Shown here: one piece after another, positions 35,565-47,989 of the stretch
How positions within the stretch are numbered: position 1 is the first letter of the stretch
How the letters are laid out: each line of letters starts with the position of its first letter
NCBI GenBank assembly: GCA_028583605.1
Contig: CM053327.1
Coordinates: 21,687,629 to 21,751,628, forward strand
DNA from: Dastarcus helophoroides
Taxonomy: Eukaryota; Arthropoda; Insecta; Coleoptera; Bothrideridae
DNA length: 64,000 nucleotides
Direction of reading: 5' to 3'
Program-made: the position numbers and the translations under genes
Notes under the pieces: generated by a model
What the model saw: the letters and a program-made list of their open reading frames with translations, nothing else
Told to the model about the DNA's origin: nothing
Database searches by the model: none

Positions 35565-36020
35565 GGCGCCCGCAGCTCACAAAATTGCCACCACAGTTAA
35601 TGTTCACCAAAAGACGGCCGTCAAAGGAACGAAAGTTTCGGAACCGCGTTAAACTACCAAAGAACCATGATGATGATGGTTGTATTCTCGTACACGGGAA
35701 GACGCAAAAAATACATAATTTGAAATCACCATGTTATTAGTGTGTTTGTTTTGGTTGTTTTGTATTATTACTATCGATGATACAGATGTATGTCGGTTCA
35801 TTCATATGTAGAAATGAATATTAACTACAGATTGTTTGTTCCAGTTCTGGTTGACTTAAGTAAACCATTTACAGAACATTACGAACGTCGTTGTAGGGAC
35901 AATTTTGAATTGATTTCTTTCAAAAGATCGAATAACTTTTAATTTTTTGATTTTCTAGCTAAAGTCATTAGTAAACTAAACCTTCCGAATATGTAGTTGA
36001 AACAAAGATATTATTTTTTT

Positions 36021-36150
36021 GTTTTTTAATTTTATTTAACATTTCTTCGGCCCAGTTTGGAAATATTTCATGAACTGTTTTAGAATATTGTCAACAAACA
36101 ATAAAAATTTCCAAACTGGGCCGAAGAAATGTTAAATAAAATTAAAAAAC
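36021..36150. repeat. perfect 44-bp inverted repeat with 42-bp loop
   Basis: 36021-36064 and 36107-36150 are exact reverse complements (outer end GTTTTTTAATTTTATTTAAC, inner part GGCCCAGTTTGGAAAT). The loop is 36065-36106. The 12-mer AAAGATATTATT lies on both sides (36004, 36189), not directly adjacent on the right. It could be a young fold-back transposon, a hairpin RNA or an assembly artefact. Confidence 0.9.
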
Positions 36151-36312
36151 ATAATGTTTCCGGTCAATAAGAGTTCACCATGAAGAATAAAGATATTATT
36201 ACTGAAATGATGATAGCTCACATTAAAGCGACTTCGAGTAAATTGGACCTCATGAATCCACAAAATGTACCTCAAGAACTCTAAATTGTTATCAATAGCA
36301 CTAGAGACTAGA

Positions 36313-36380
36313 CAATGGTGCTCAATCCGTAGCTCGCGAGCCACATGTGGCCCGAGGTAACTTTTGATGTGGCTCGCAAT
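36313..36380. mobile_element. possible hAT-type terminus
   Basis: CAATGGTGCTCAATCCG followed by GCTCGCGAGCCACATGTGGC resembles the ends of some hAT elements (CAGTGGTNCTCAA and a palindromic GCGAGCCACA). No partner end or duplication was found. Confidence 0.3.
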
Positions 36381-36535
36381 AACTATCAGGAAATATTGAG
36401 TTAGGGTTTTGGGGGTTCAGCATCTTACATTTAGGAATCAAGTTGATAGTGAATGTATTTAGTTTTACTTTTTCCCTTGTGGATTGCAAATGTTAGATAT
36501 TATATTAGAAATAAGATGCTCAACCCTTTTTTTAA

Positions 36536-36604
36536 GGTTCCGTACCTTACAAGGAAAAAACAGAACCCTTATAATCTCACTCTCGTGTTTGTCCGTCCGT
36601 CTGG
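36536..36604. repeat. dispersed arthropod-type repeat motif
   Basis: Begins GGTTCCGTACC, contains GGAAAAAACAGAACCCTTAT and ends GTCCGTCCGTC. From memory, very similar strings occur scattered through many insect genomes, especially Lepidoptera. Its origin is not known to me. Confidence 0.35.
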
Positions 36605-36639
36605 CATAAAGAGGTTTTCTTCGAAAACTATGTAACGCA

Positions 36640-39600
36640 GAAATTTGATATTTTTCACAGCTTTTGTTCTCGATGACCACGCAAATGATAGCCAATGATT
36701 AGAAAAGGAAAATATTTTATAATAAAATGGGAGGTAAATTTATCCTCCGAAAAATCAAGTTTTAGTTAATATATTGTGTGAGTTATCATTTGAAAGAGCT
36801 ATCTCTGAAGATATTAAGATATATATTTTTTTTAAATAATTTTTGGTAGCTGTGGATATTCTTCAGTTGATATGATATAATTTCCGTTGCACAGACCGTC
36901 TAGAATGTGTATGTATATAGGTATACCCGCGGTTAATGTATTTCATTATTAACTTTTATTAGTTTAGGTATTAACAATTAAACCACTTATACGTTCGACA
37001 GAAATCATTTATTTTGTTAATGTATTTAATGAGAACTTGATGTGAGACAAATTTTCAAAAAGATACGTTTTTCCTCATTATGTTCATCATTGACAATTTT
37101 TATATGCAGTTTTTTAAATATCCCTATTAACTTCCGATGGCCCTGATGAATTCGGTTTTATATAAAATACCTTTCCCCCTATAAGAAATAATTCGTCAAA
37201 ACCTAAGTGAGCTTCATTGCTAGAAACCATTTTGTGTGAAAAATGAACATCACATTTTTTTGTCCTGACCACCAGTTAATATGGCATTTCCAATGATCTG
37301 TTAATTCTAATTCTTGAGTTAACTGAATCTTTTAAGGATGTACATAAATTTAAATGTTTGTGGAAAGTTCTCTAACCACTTGATGTTGGTTCATCAACCA
37401 TACTTTGAGCAACAACAGCAATGGTTTTTTCATTAGAAACCTTGTTAATTTTCCGGGCCTTGATTTATCATGAGCTTTTTTACTTTTTTAAATAGTGCCC
37501 AGTTCCGAAAAAATTACGAATTTTACGAAACTTTAATTTTAAAGAACGTTGACTTTCATAGACTGAATAATTTTAAAGAGTTGTTCTTTAGTGTACATAC
37601 GTATTCGTGGTTAATGTACATTATTAAAGTTGACGCTTAAAAAATTAGGTGTGTGAGAAATATTTAGTCATAATATACATTTGGGAAAATCTTTAGGTAT
37701 TATGCATTTTTTAAACACATTCTGCACGAGTCATTCTTTTCTGATAATAGTTAATGCCGTAATGTGAATTTTAACAGTTCTGTATAGAATTTGACCCTTT
37801 ATTCGATTAAATATGGGGATAATTTGCGATTGCCACTTTTAAATTTTTCAAAGTTTTACATGTTTACTTTTTAGTCATAGCGGCTGATTTGTAATTATGC
37901 AGTTTATCAATATAGGTTCCCTTAAAGGACGTTTTAATAAAATGTAATCAGTTACAGCACTTGATGTTCGCCTAATTGATTAATGGAAACTACGGTTTGC
38001 TGTTTTAATTACAAATCGTAGTGCTGGACACAAATGTGCCCGCGAGGACCGTCGCTTCATTTTCTGTCGCTTATTTCGCATGGAAATAATCATATGATTT
38101 AAGTGCAAGTGTGGACATTGCAAACTGCAATCTCTCTGCATTGCAACTCTGTGATTTAGTTAAATTGCCAGTTGATTGAATTCCAGTTATTTCAAGTGTT
38201 AATTTATAGAGAGAACTATTTACCCCCGTGGACGTAATTTATTCAATAGATTTTCGGAATAGTACATTCAGCGGAAAGCTCCGCAATTCCGTATTTTGTA
38301 ATGGAAATTAACTAGTGGATACTGTCACAAACAACTGTGTTGAACAGACGCACCCTTTACGATCCTTTTGTTGTGTGCAGTTGCGCTATCTTTTGTATTC
38401 TAGCATGTATCTTTTAGGTCCTGTGGCGCTTTCTGCATTTACATTAACAAAAACTCTTTTAGTGTTCCAGATAATATCCCCAGAATCCCGTTTAGTAAAT
38501 TGCTGACAAATTATAAAGCCATATGTGATTATGTTGAGAGCCTTTGAAGTTTTTGTTTTTGGCACAACTTTAGGCAAGTAATTCCATGCTTTTCACAATG
38601 TTTCGATGTATTTTGCAGGAGGGTATTTAAAAAAAATTGGCAATCATAAGACTGCCGACAGAAGTGAAAACTTAAAACTAGGAACTAGCAGTCACAAGTC
38701 AGAATATTGAAAAATTAATGCTGTCAAACTGACCTACCTTTTTGTATTTGTAGCTTGAATACTTGTAGTCGCGGGTTTAAACCCTTTGATCACTCATTTT
38801 TGAGGTGAAAATTTTCTAAGACGCGTAGTACAATTTTTGACAGCTTATGGTTTCGCGTCACCCAATATGCTCTAGTGTTATATGTGTTACTGTTAACATT
38901 GAGCATGTTGGTAACGGAAATTAGTGTGATGGTGACGAGTGATGGTTACGGTAAATCATATCTCAGTTTACACTCTATCGAAAGTAGCTCAAGGCGCCTA
39001 AAGAACTTTTCACTTCACGGTTCAGTAAAATAGTCTCAGAAACACCCTGAAGCCCAAGTGTAAACAAAAATAATAAATTTAACAACCAATGGGTCAACGA
39101 TGATCCCAGGGATGTAAAAGTCAATTAGACAAGAATATTATTGATAACACACAACTCGCGGTAAATAACAGAAGAGGATAATTGTTTAACTGAGCAGGTA
39201 TTGGTTTCACAATAAATGTTACATTCCTTATAGTAGACTTTGGGTGGCAGAAATGCAAATAAAATTAATAAACAAAATGTCACATTGATTTATGCACAAA
39301 TTAATCTGATTTAAAAACTAAAAAGTACCTTCCCCTTTAAGATACACTATCTCGAAAAACGGATAAAGACATAGAAATCAACCAACTGTCACTTACGTAT
39401 AATTCGTAATGAGTTAATGACATAGTAAGCAATATCCTTTAAAACATTTGCAGACGCCTTAAACTTGGTTGGTTATAACTCATAAGTCATAATATTAAGC
39501 TGTAGACGTATTCGTTGCAACATAGAAACTTGCACATTATCTTAAGTGAAAATATATTTTTATGACTAATAAAATCTTTAAGTGTAACATTTCTTTATCA

Positions 39601-40260
39601 CATAGTTACGCATGTACATTTGAAAAACAATTATAGGAAATGATAGCATAAAATTTCGAGTTTTAACATGCTAGTTCGCACTTTATGCCTTTGTACAAGT
39701 CTCCATGGTATGTTATTCGATATCTTTGTCGTCAAATCTCTCAGATCTTAAATAAAATGTTAAGCTATGAATGCTGGAATACCAAATGTAATAATGCAAA
39801 TACGCAAGTTGTTTCAGTCATAATGTCGTTAATTACAAATATAAGAGAAGTTAGGGGTATATACGTTGCGAAAAAATTTCCAGATCATAATTTAAAATTC
39901 TTTTTAAAGTACCACTGACTTCAAACAGCTCTGACATTGCCAAATAATGTGACAGCTGCACCACACACAAACAGAACATTGTTTACGTTACGCCTGATAT
40001 GTGAAAACAAGCAAATCATCAAGTCATATTTCCTTGTCCAAGAGCACCGAGAATGTCGAAGAAATATAGCGTCGAATATTTTGAAAAGAAACAGGTGTAA
40101 ATGTTATAAAATGGCTATTATTTGAGAGATACTTTCTGATAACTACATTTGATTTTTGTAAATAAGAGGGAAACCATTTTTTAAATCATGTTGTGTTGCT
40201 TACTGGCTAATCATTTAGAAGAGAAAATTCAATATTGCTATAAGTACACTGTACCTATTC
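36640..40260. other. non-coding, nothing recognised
   Basis: AT-rich sequence without a supported gene or clear transposon. Short open frames (38315-38506, 39685-39918, 39937-40125) look like chance. Confidence 0.4.
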
Positions 40261-40264
40261 TCTC

Positions 40265-40310
40265 AGAGCCGGATTAAGCCATGTAAAGGGCCCCAGTCAA
40301 TATAAGTCTG
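40265..40310. mobile_element. hAT-type terminus, orphan
   Basis: CAGAGCCGGATTAAGCC followed by GGGCCCC resembles the termini of the element at 41500-44035 (CAGGCCCGGATC, GGGGCCCT). No partner end is seen. Confidence 0.35.
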
Positions 40311-40867
40311 GCGTTTAGGTCTCTGAGTAAATAGGTGTAGTGTAGGGGCATTTAAATTTTATACCATCAAACACAATTCGCGGTGGAACGAGTTGACGGA
40401 ACAAAATAAAATAAACTATATTGTCTATGATTTAACGTTTCCAGGCATATCAGGTAATCCCAAAGTATTTTTTTTTCATGCTAATTAAATATTAAGCAAC
40501 CAGTGAAGGAAGCAAAAACTAGGAAAATCTCAAAAAATTGCAGATATTTATTTGTATATATTAACAGATAATAATTAATACCCATATAGAAGAATGTTTT
40601 CTTTATGATCAACCTAATGGGCGTGATTTATTTATATTTTCTATGTCAAGCCTGACGACAATTGAGAATTTCATAAAGTTGATAGCGGTTTAAAATGGTA
40701 CGCAAAGTAATCATCATGAACTTCATATTATTACTAACTAATGTCTCAAATAAAGAGCTTTGCCATCCAGTGTAAATTATGGTGGATGCGCCGGATGTAA
40801 CAAATTTTTCAAATATATAAAAGCTAGGAATTGTCAATATTTATTTAAAGAAAAACGATTTTATAAG

Positions 40868-40965
40868 GCGAAAGGCAGTCCAAGTCCGTGACCGAGGTCG
40901 CTGAGAAACGCCAGCTGACGCCGGGTCGGGCTGCCAGACTACTCCCCGTAATCGCTTCATTAACG
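40868..40965 (+). other. candidate coding exon, unrecognised
   Basis: A GC-rich island in AT-rich sequence. The frame starting at 40870 is open and reads SVTEVAEKRQLTPGRAARLL and then PVIASLT. It ends exactly at a consensus donor ACG|GTACGT (40966), with an acceptor-like TTATAAG before 40868. It could be an internal exon of a long-intron gene. The acceptor has a weak pyrimidine tract. No domain is recognised. Confidence 0.3.
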
Positions 40966-41499
40966 GTACGTATCAAATTGCGGGACATCAGTACATTCTT
41001 GCTTTTGATGCTTTTGCTTCGTCGTTCTCGTTTCCTTCGATCATTACCAGAACAATGCCAAGCTTACTTTTCCACGACGCTCACCATTTTATTCGATTCC
41101 CGTTCTCTATAAACACAATGACAAAAATCTTTTGACTTCTTTTTGTTTAATAGACAAGCTACACTTTCGAACTTCGCACTCTTCTTAATAGAGAATATTA
41201 CGGTTCCTTTCAAAAGTTTCCCTTCTTTTGGTTGCTAAACATGAAATGCCTTTCAAGAAGTATGCCTTATTTACTTATATCAAAAAACAAATTTTACTTT
41301 GTAAGGTTTATTGCAACTTTTATACACTTAATTCTAACCCTAACGTAAATTATACTTATGATTTACACAAAAACTAAAATGAAATAAACATTCACATTGT
41401 TTTATATTACATTTCAAGAATTTGTAATGTTTCTTATTATTAAAGTATCAAATTTTTTTAGACTTTTACAACATCGAGTTTAAAAAAAAAACATTTAAT

Positions 41500-44035
41500 C
41501 AGGCCCGGATCCAATAAGTGCGAGGCCTGATGAGATTTTTTTGCGGGGCCCTCTATATTTTTCTTAGGTTTTGTTTTGGCTAAGCAGCTAGCAGAAATAA
41601 AACAATAGTGTGCTGTTATCGAGTTAATATGTAAAACAACGAACTCTTTTAATTTAACAAACCATGAAATTGCATAAACTGTTTGTAACTTTGGATAGGT
41701 GATTACATAAAACTTTATTTCTGTTATCTATCCTAGCTAACCATAGGCATAGAATAGGGCAAGGTGGAGCTCTAGCCACTCTCTAGTTCATGCAGCAAAC
41801 CAAAAATTTATGTATTCAGTTGGGGCACCAAAAACTTTTTTTCTAGTTTTAAAATTCATTCTTTCCTTGAAATATTTTTTCCAAATTTCGACTTTTTTCT
41901 CAAATTTCGTATTTTTTTACCAAATTTGTTATATTTTTTAAAATTTTGCATTTATTCATAAAAATCGACTTCTTTGATCAAACATTACTTTTTCAAAATT
42001 TTAAATTTTTATTTAAAAGTTCGTTGTTTTTTTCAGAAATTTCACCATTTCTGAAAATTCGACTTTTTCTGAAAAGTTCGACTTCTTTTATTTCTTGTTT
42101 ACTAAAATTTGCCTTTTCCTTGTAATTTCGTCGATGTTCTGATAAAAAAGGTACATTTTTTTTTAAGAAAATTACGAAAAACTTTTCTAGAAGCTTCAAT
42201 TTGTTTGTCAAAATTTCGAATTGAATCATAATATTGGACATTTTCTTACACCACATGAGGCAAGGTAGGGCGCCTGTCTTCCTCCGAGTCGCCTAGGAAA
42301 TTTCCATTTTTTTGTCTTCAATTTTCGTTTTCCCTCTTAAAATTCATTTTTTTAAAAAATTTTAACCAAATCTGATTCTTTCTGAAAAAAATCAAAGTTT
42401 CACTAAAAGATTAAATGCTTTTCCTCAAAGTTTAGATCTTTTTCAGAGATTTTCGATCATTTTCTCGAAATTTTGTCTTTTTCTCAGAGTTTAACTTTTT
42501 TTCAAAATTTCGACTTCTTTGGAACATTTTCATTTTTTGTCCTTTACGAAGGTTTTTCTAAATTTTGTTTTTTCAAATTTCGATAATTTTCGGAACTAAA
42601 TTTCAAAGTTTCACAAAAAGATTAAACGCTTTTCTCAAAATTTAATTCTTTTTCGGGGAATTTCGATCATTTTCTCGAAATTTCGTCTTTTTCTCAGATT
42701 TTAAATTATTTTTTCAAAATTTCGACTTCCTCTGGAACATTTTCATTTTTTGTCCTTTTTAAATTTTTCTCTAAATTTTGTTTTTTCAAATTTCGATAAA
42801 TTTCTGAACATTAAGCTATTTTTAAATGTGATTTTTCAAACATTTTTTATGAAATTTTGAATTTTATCTCAATATCCGATATTTCATATTTTCTTGGTAA
42901 ATTTGTCATTTTTCTCAAAATTCTTATTTTTTCTCTTAAAATAGTATTTTTCTTAAATTTGCCTTTTCCTCGGAATTTGAGTTTTTCGAAGTGTCGATTT
43001 TATTGCCTAAATTTTACTTTTTGAACTTTCGTTTCAAAAATTGTTTATTTATTTCAAAATTCCGCAATTTTTCTTAATATTTGTCTTTTTCAACAAATTT
43101 CTACTTTTATCTCAAAATGTGATATTTTATGGTTCTGAAAATGTTTTCTCTCTAAATAAGATCGGAATGGTAATAAAAATGTTGAGAAAAATATTTTTGA
43201 GCATTTTTAACAAATTTATTGAATTAAAAAAAAATGTTTTTGGAAATTGCGATTTTTTTCTCAAAAGTCGACTTCTTCTGTGAAAGGTTAGGTTTTTATT
43301 TTTAATATGACTTACTGACAACTCCGATTTTTCCAAATTTTTTTCCTCGAAATTCGTCTTTTTTGTCTTTCAGGACATTTCCATCTAAAATTGATTTTTT
43401 TTGTGGAAAATTTCGACTTTGACACAATTTATTTTTAAATTGGATTGAAATGTAAATGAATGAAAAGAACAATATTTTTTAGGAAATTGTGAGAAAAAGA
43501 ATTTTTGTTAAGTTTAAGCATATGTTAACACTTAAATAAAATAACAATTCTGAAAGAAAGTTGCATTATTTTTTTATTTAAATTTGACTTGTTATGGAAA
43601 TTGCCACTTTTTCCACAACAATCGACCTTTGGAAATTTAGTATTCATTTGAAATTTTCTCTTTTTCGAAATTTTGACATTTCCTGAAGTTTTTTAAACGA
43701 TTTATTTTTAAAGTTTGGCACTATTTCGAAATTTCGACTTTAAATTCGATCTCGCTATTTTGTGTAGTTTTTAAGTAACGCTGGAAGATTTTATTTTTTT
43801 GTCCATAAATTTTTAGAATGATTAGTGCCCCCCCTTAAAGGAAATCCTGCTTACGCCCTTGCAGCTAACTATTAACGGACCTAAATCTTTGGATAATTTA
43901 TAATTTATCGTCAAAAGTAATTTGCTTTAAATTTCACAAAATAACTATTTGTTAATGTTGGGGGTGATGCGGGGCCCCTACAAATGCGGAGCCCGATTGG
44001 GCCTAATCGCTCCAATCGCCTCAAATCCGGGCTTG
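41500..44035. mobile_element. hAT-type element with perfect 8-bp TSD, no transposase
   Basis: 2536 bp. Left end CAGGCCCGGATCCAA, right end TCAAATCCGGGCTTG, which is its inverted near-copy. Subterminal GGGGCCC occurs at both ends (GCGGGGCCCTCT and the inverse of GCGGGGCCCCTA). The 8-bp duplication CATTTAAT is perfect (41492-41499, 44036-44043). The interior is nearly all pyrimidine-skewed quasi-repeats (41840-43760) without a transposase. Confidence 0.85.
41840..43760. repeat. pyrimidine-skewed quasi-repeat tract in hAT element
   Basis: Recurrent TTTTTCTCAAAATTTCGACT-like words on the + strand. It includes a local tandem duplication of period about 211 bp: CAAAGTTTCAC at 42393 and 42604 begins two similar units, each continuing to TTTTTTCAAATTTCGATAA. 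Open frames here are compositional. Confidence 0.7.
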
Positions 44036-44043
44036 CATTTAAT

Positions 44044-45300
44044 TTGGTTGACAAACGTATATCAAAAAATGTTTAATTTTGAATAATATGTTATTTAAAA
44101 ATTCAAGCGTCATCTTATGTCATGTGACAAAGATGTATATGAAATACATAATTGGGCAACTGCTTGGCGGATTTTGATAATGTTATTGCTAACCCAAAAC
44201 TCTGTTAATATTATATAATAAAAATATACAGATACTACTTCATTTAAATTCATTATTTCAACCCACAAGGGAATAAAAAGGAGTACAGTAGAATTGGTTT
44301 GAAAAAAATTAAAAACTAAATTTACAACATTTAATGCAGAACTGAAAATTAAATTAAAAGAGTAGTAGCAGAAGTCTTTCAATAAACCAGCAATGTTAAG
44401 GATAAACTGGATAAGCTTAAATCATTTGTGATAATAAAAACCTTATTATTTTGTAGCTTCCTCAAAACTATTTATGAAGCTGTCATTTTTTTAAAACTTT
44501 TATTCTGTAAAATATGGTATATATGATATTCAATTAACTATTTGGTGCATCTGTTATGTTAATAAAATGGTTTTATTTTTGGTTAATCAGGTTTTGTTAT
44601 AATTTCTAGCGGAGTTTTGAGCTGAGTAAAATATTCTGGTGGCGGACCTACCCTAATTTATAGCATGTGTTTGTAATGGAGACAGTAGTTTCACAAGAAC
44701 GTGTGGACAGTCGCCAGAAGAGCTTCAGCTTGGTAATTACAACGAATGTGCGCTGACATAAATACGGACTAACATTTCCAACAACTACAAATATATTTGT
44801 TTTGTCTTAAGACATGTATGCCATGTTAAATGTCTGTTTTTAATTTTACCGTAAATTGTGGTTGGTATACACTATTATACCACTAGAATATCTTGATAGC
44901 CATATTTTAGTAATATTAACAGATACCTATTCAAAAAAAACAGTTAACTATCGGTGACGTGGCTAGATAACTAATGGGCTGGGTGTAAAAAATTGGGGCC
45001 CTCTTTACCTGACTTGGTTTTATCAGATAAAAAGTATAAGTTATTTGCAAACGCAAAGCTACTTAAATATTTCATTTTTATCCAACTGAAAACATTTTGA
45101 AGTCTTCCTATTTTGATGAAAAAATTGAAAGTTTCAATTAAAAAATTACATAAATATTTGAAATTTTGATTAAGAAATTACAAATTTTGATTGAAAACTT
45201 AGCTAGAATTTTGATAGTTTAAAAAGAGCAGAATATTTAAGTTTCATTAAAATTCTCAAAATTAACGCGAAAACTGAAAATTTAAGAGATTACGGAAACT
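44044..45300. other. non-coding, with possible hAT end and AT-rich tract
   Basis: No gene is supported. Near 44955 a GGTGACGTGGCTAGATAACT then GGGGCCCTCT resembles a hAT terminus. It is followed by A-rich quasi-repeats (45080-45300), a layout reminiscent of 41500-44035. Confidence 0.35.
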
Positions 45301-45309
45301 TGGTTGATC

Positions 45310-45545
45310 CTTCTTCTTCTTTTCGAAGACCTATTGGTCTGTTTTCCTTCGAATTCAGGCATTCTGGTTTTCTTGAGATGTGAATTGCCATCTGTCTTTC
45401 CGTCCCTTCTGTGGTCTTCCTCTTGGTCTACGTTCTACGGACGTGTCCTCCAGGGTCCTTCGACCGATTCTGTCTTCTTCCATTCTCCTCACACGGTTAT
45501 ACCATTGGCGTCTTCTTTGTTTGCCCAATCTTACCACATCGTCGG
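45310..45545 (-). pseudogene. LINE ORF2 C-terminal fragment
   Basis: On the - strand, RRRQWYNRVRRMEEDRIGRR followed by ERRPRGRPQKGRKDRW, the basic tail typical of one family of insect LINEs and similar in kind to the end of 14910-16378. There is no reverse transcriptase part here. Confidence 0.65.
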
Positions 45546-45549
45546 TTGA

Positions 45550-47985
45550 AATCTCATTTTTTGGCTTAAAACAAAGTTTTGGTTGAAAATTGAATATTTT
45601 TCAATTGAATGTTAAAGTATATTTGATGAAATGCATTTAAAATCTGCAAAAGCTTAGCTAAAATATTAGATTTTTAAAATTCTACATCAGTTCAACATGT
45701 TGTATGTTGCAATAATTATAAATAGATAATATGTGTATCCATAATATAGACATTGGATAAGAAGGTTAGCAGAGACTCCGCGAATACTAAATGTAATGAC
45801 TTATAAGCAGGTGTTCATTTAAGACATCTCTAGAAGTCATATACAAGAAGTTATATTCGGGAATGAACAAATTAAATAAATATCTGCATCTCGCCCCATT
45901 CCACGTTCTACAAATTTAAATTCAGTTTTCAAACGAACTTATATGAGTGAGTGTGAAAGTATTATAATGCGTAATAAAATCAAAAAATTCACATATTTCG
46001 CAATCCTTGCAACAAACGGAGAGATTGGAAATGACCAAATAGGAACATAATTAACACTTTATTTAACATACAAGGTTATACAGGGTATTTACAAATTTCA
46101 AAGACAACGCTTGGCAGTTGATTCGGAATGATAAATAAATACGAATTACGAAAAAAAAAATAATAAAAAATGTTTACTTTTCGAATTGCAGACTTTTAAA
46201 GTTGTTATAAAAAATAATTTAATTACTATTTCATAACCTCTTTACCGATCGTGTTGAAATATGAAACCTTTATTTATTTAGATTAAAGGCTAGAATCTTA
46301 GTGACGTCGATCCTTGTGTTATCCGACACCCCTTGAAATTCCCCACGACAATTATCTATGTATCTTCGAAGTAGTAAATAATAATAATTACATAAAATAT
46401 GTATTGATTTACAACAATACGTATTACGTTTAGTTTTTATTTTTTTTATAACTAATTAAAATGTCGTTAAGGCTGACTGTGTTGAAAGTGTTTGCAGATG
46501 TGTCTTGCACCACATGAATTTTATGGCCTTCACAGTTTGTTTGAACCCCCTGGTTGGATAAGTAGTACATTTCAGAAATTTGTCATTCCGACAAGTGGTT
46601 CTTAGATATTCTGTCATCCCTATTTTTTCCAAGTTTAAAAATCATTTTATTGATACTGAATGTGCCTTCTTTCCTTTTTGAAAGGCAACGTTACAGTGAA
46701 TAGGCCACAGGGTGCTCGGAAGTAGTAATTGTCTTGAAAGTGTTATTCGTGGTCTTTTTTTCTTGGGATAAAAGTATTTTGTTTTCAGTTTCCTCTTGAT
46801 CCTAAAATTTATTGCCCCAGTCATGTAATTGTTCTTCCTGACAAGAAGTTATGGTCTTTGAATTGCATGTCATACTTTTGTTTTTTTGAATGGACTTTTA
46901 AATGACCAGCTGCATTCAACCCAATTTGGTTTCTTGAAAATGAAGTTAATTTTTTCTGATTTCAATGGAATTTCTAATTACTCCCAAAAAAACTTGTTTC
47001 AGTTAATAAATCTATTTAGATTATTTCGCATTGAAATCAGGATCATCTAAAAAACATTAGAGGGCAGTTGAATGGCAAATTTATTAATCTTAAAAATGGA
47101 GGTTCTGTGATTTTGTTTATCATATTCCAGATCACACGTGAATTCATTTAGATGTGATTTGATTCATATGGTACATTACTTCAAACTCTTTTAAAGAAAA
47201 TTACAATTTTTTAACTAATGCTGAAGTAATGATGTTCGCTTGACACTCTGGATTTAACAACGCTGGACATTGTTTAAAGTTACTGCACCTATTTCTAATT
47301 AAAACTAGAGCTCTACTGGTTGTACTGATTGCCATTTTCGCTTTGTATGATCGTTTAATTTTTCCGCTCTTATGGGAATAATAAATAAAAGTAATTCCCT
47401 TTTTTGCCGAAAGCTCTAAAACCTTTATTACAGTTAATTGGTTGTCTTAGACCGGGTTGTGCGGTTCTTGTAAATTAAAAAATGTTTAGGACGGTTGTGA
47501 CCCGTTCTTTTATTTTAAAGCGGTCTTGCAACAACTCTATTGAATAATTAATTAATAATAATAATTAGCTGATAATGACAATGATTCAATAACGTCACTT
47601 GAATCTCCTTCCACAGAATCGCAAAGATAATGAAATTTCCTAATATCAAAAATACGCTTGTCGTAACGAACTGACCATTTAAATGAAACTAAAAACAAAA
47701 ATGGGAAGCGATGAGGGCTTTAAATTAGCAACAGATATGGTATTTAATTATCTCGAGCCGTTAAATAATGACAGAGTGAATCTGATTGAATTAGTAAATT
47801 TCAATTTATGTCAGTTAAAATTTTATCGGGTGTTTAAATGAAAAAGTCATCAAGTGTGCTCTAAGTTTTTTAGAAGATAACGTAGATTACTTATTGATTA
47901 TTTTGGTTGTTGATTATTTTGACGTCTTATTTATCCAGAGAGGTTAAAATTTTCTAACCTAAAGAAAACAGTCTAGAAATCTATT
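45550..47985. other. non-coding, nothing recognised
   Basis: AT-rich sequence. Small open frames such as 46642-46824 show no recognisable protein. Confidence 0.4.
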
Positions 47986-47989
47986 TTAC

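Larger units (their letters stand above)
32835..35660 (+). mobile_element. Jockey-like LINE, 5'-truncated, with LTR insertion
   Basis: Order on +: end of an AP-type endonuclease, linker, reverse transcriptase, C-terminal region, then a GC-rich tail with four hairpins. Split by the solo LTR 33682-33918. Composition is clearly less AT-rich than its surroundings, which suggests a fairly recent arrival. The missing 5' part is typical of aborted target-primed reverse transcription. Confidence 0.85.

Noticed and set aside
38765..38790. tRNA T-arm-like GGGTTTAAACCC
   Set aside because: A simple palindrome; no acceptor, D or anticodon arms could be found around it.
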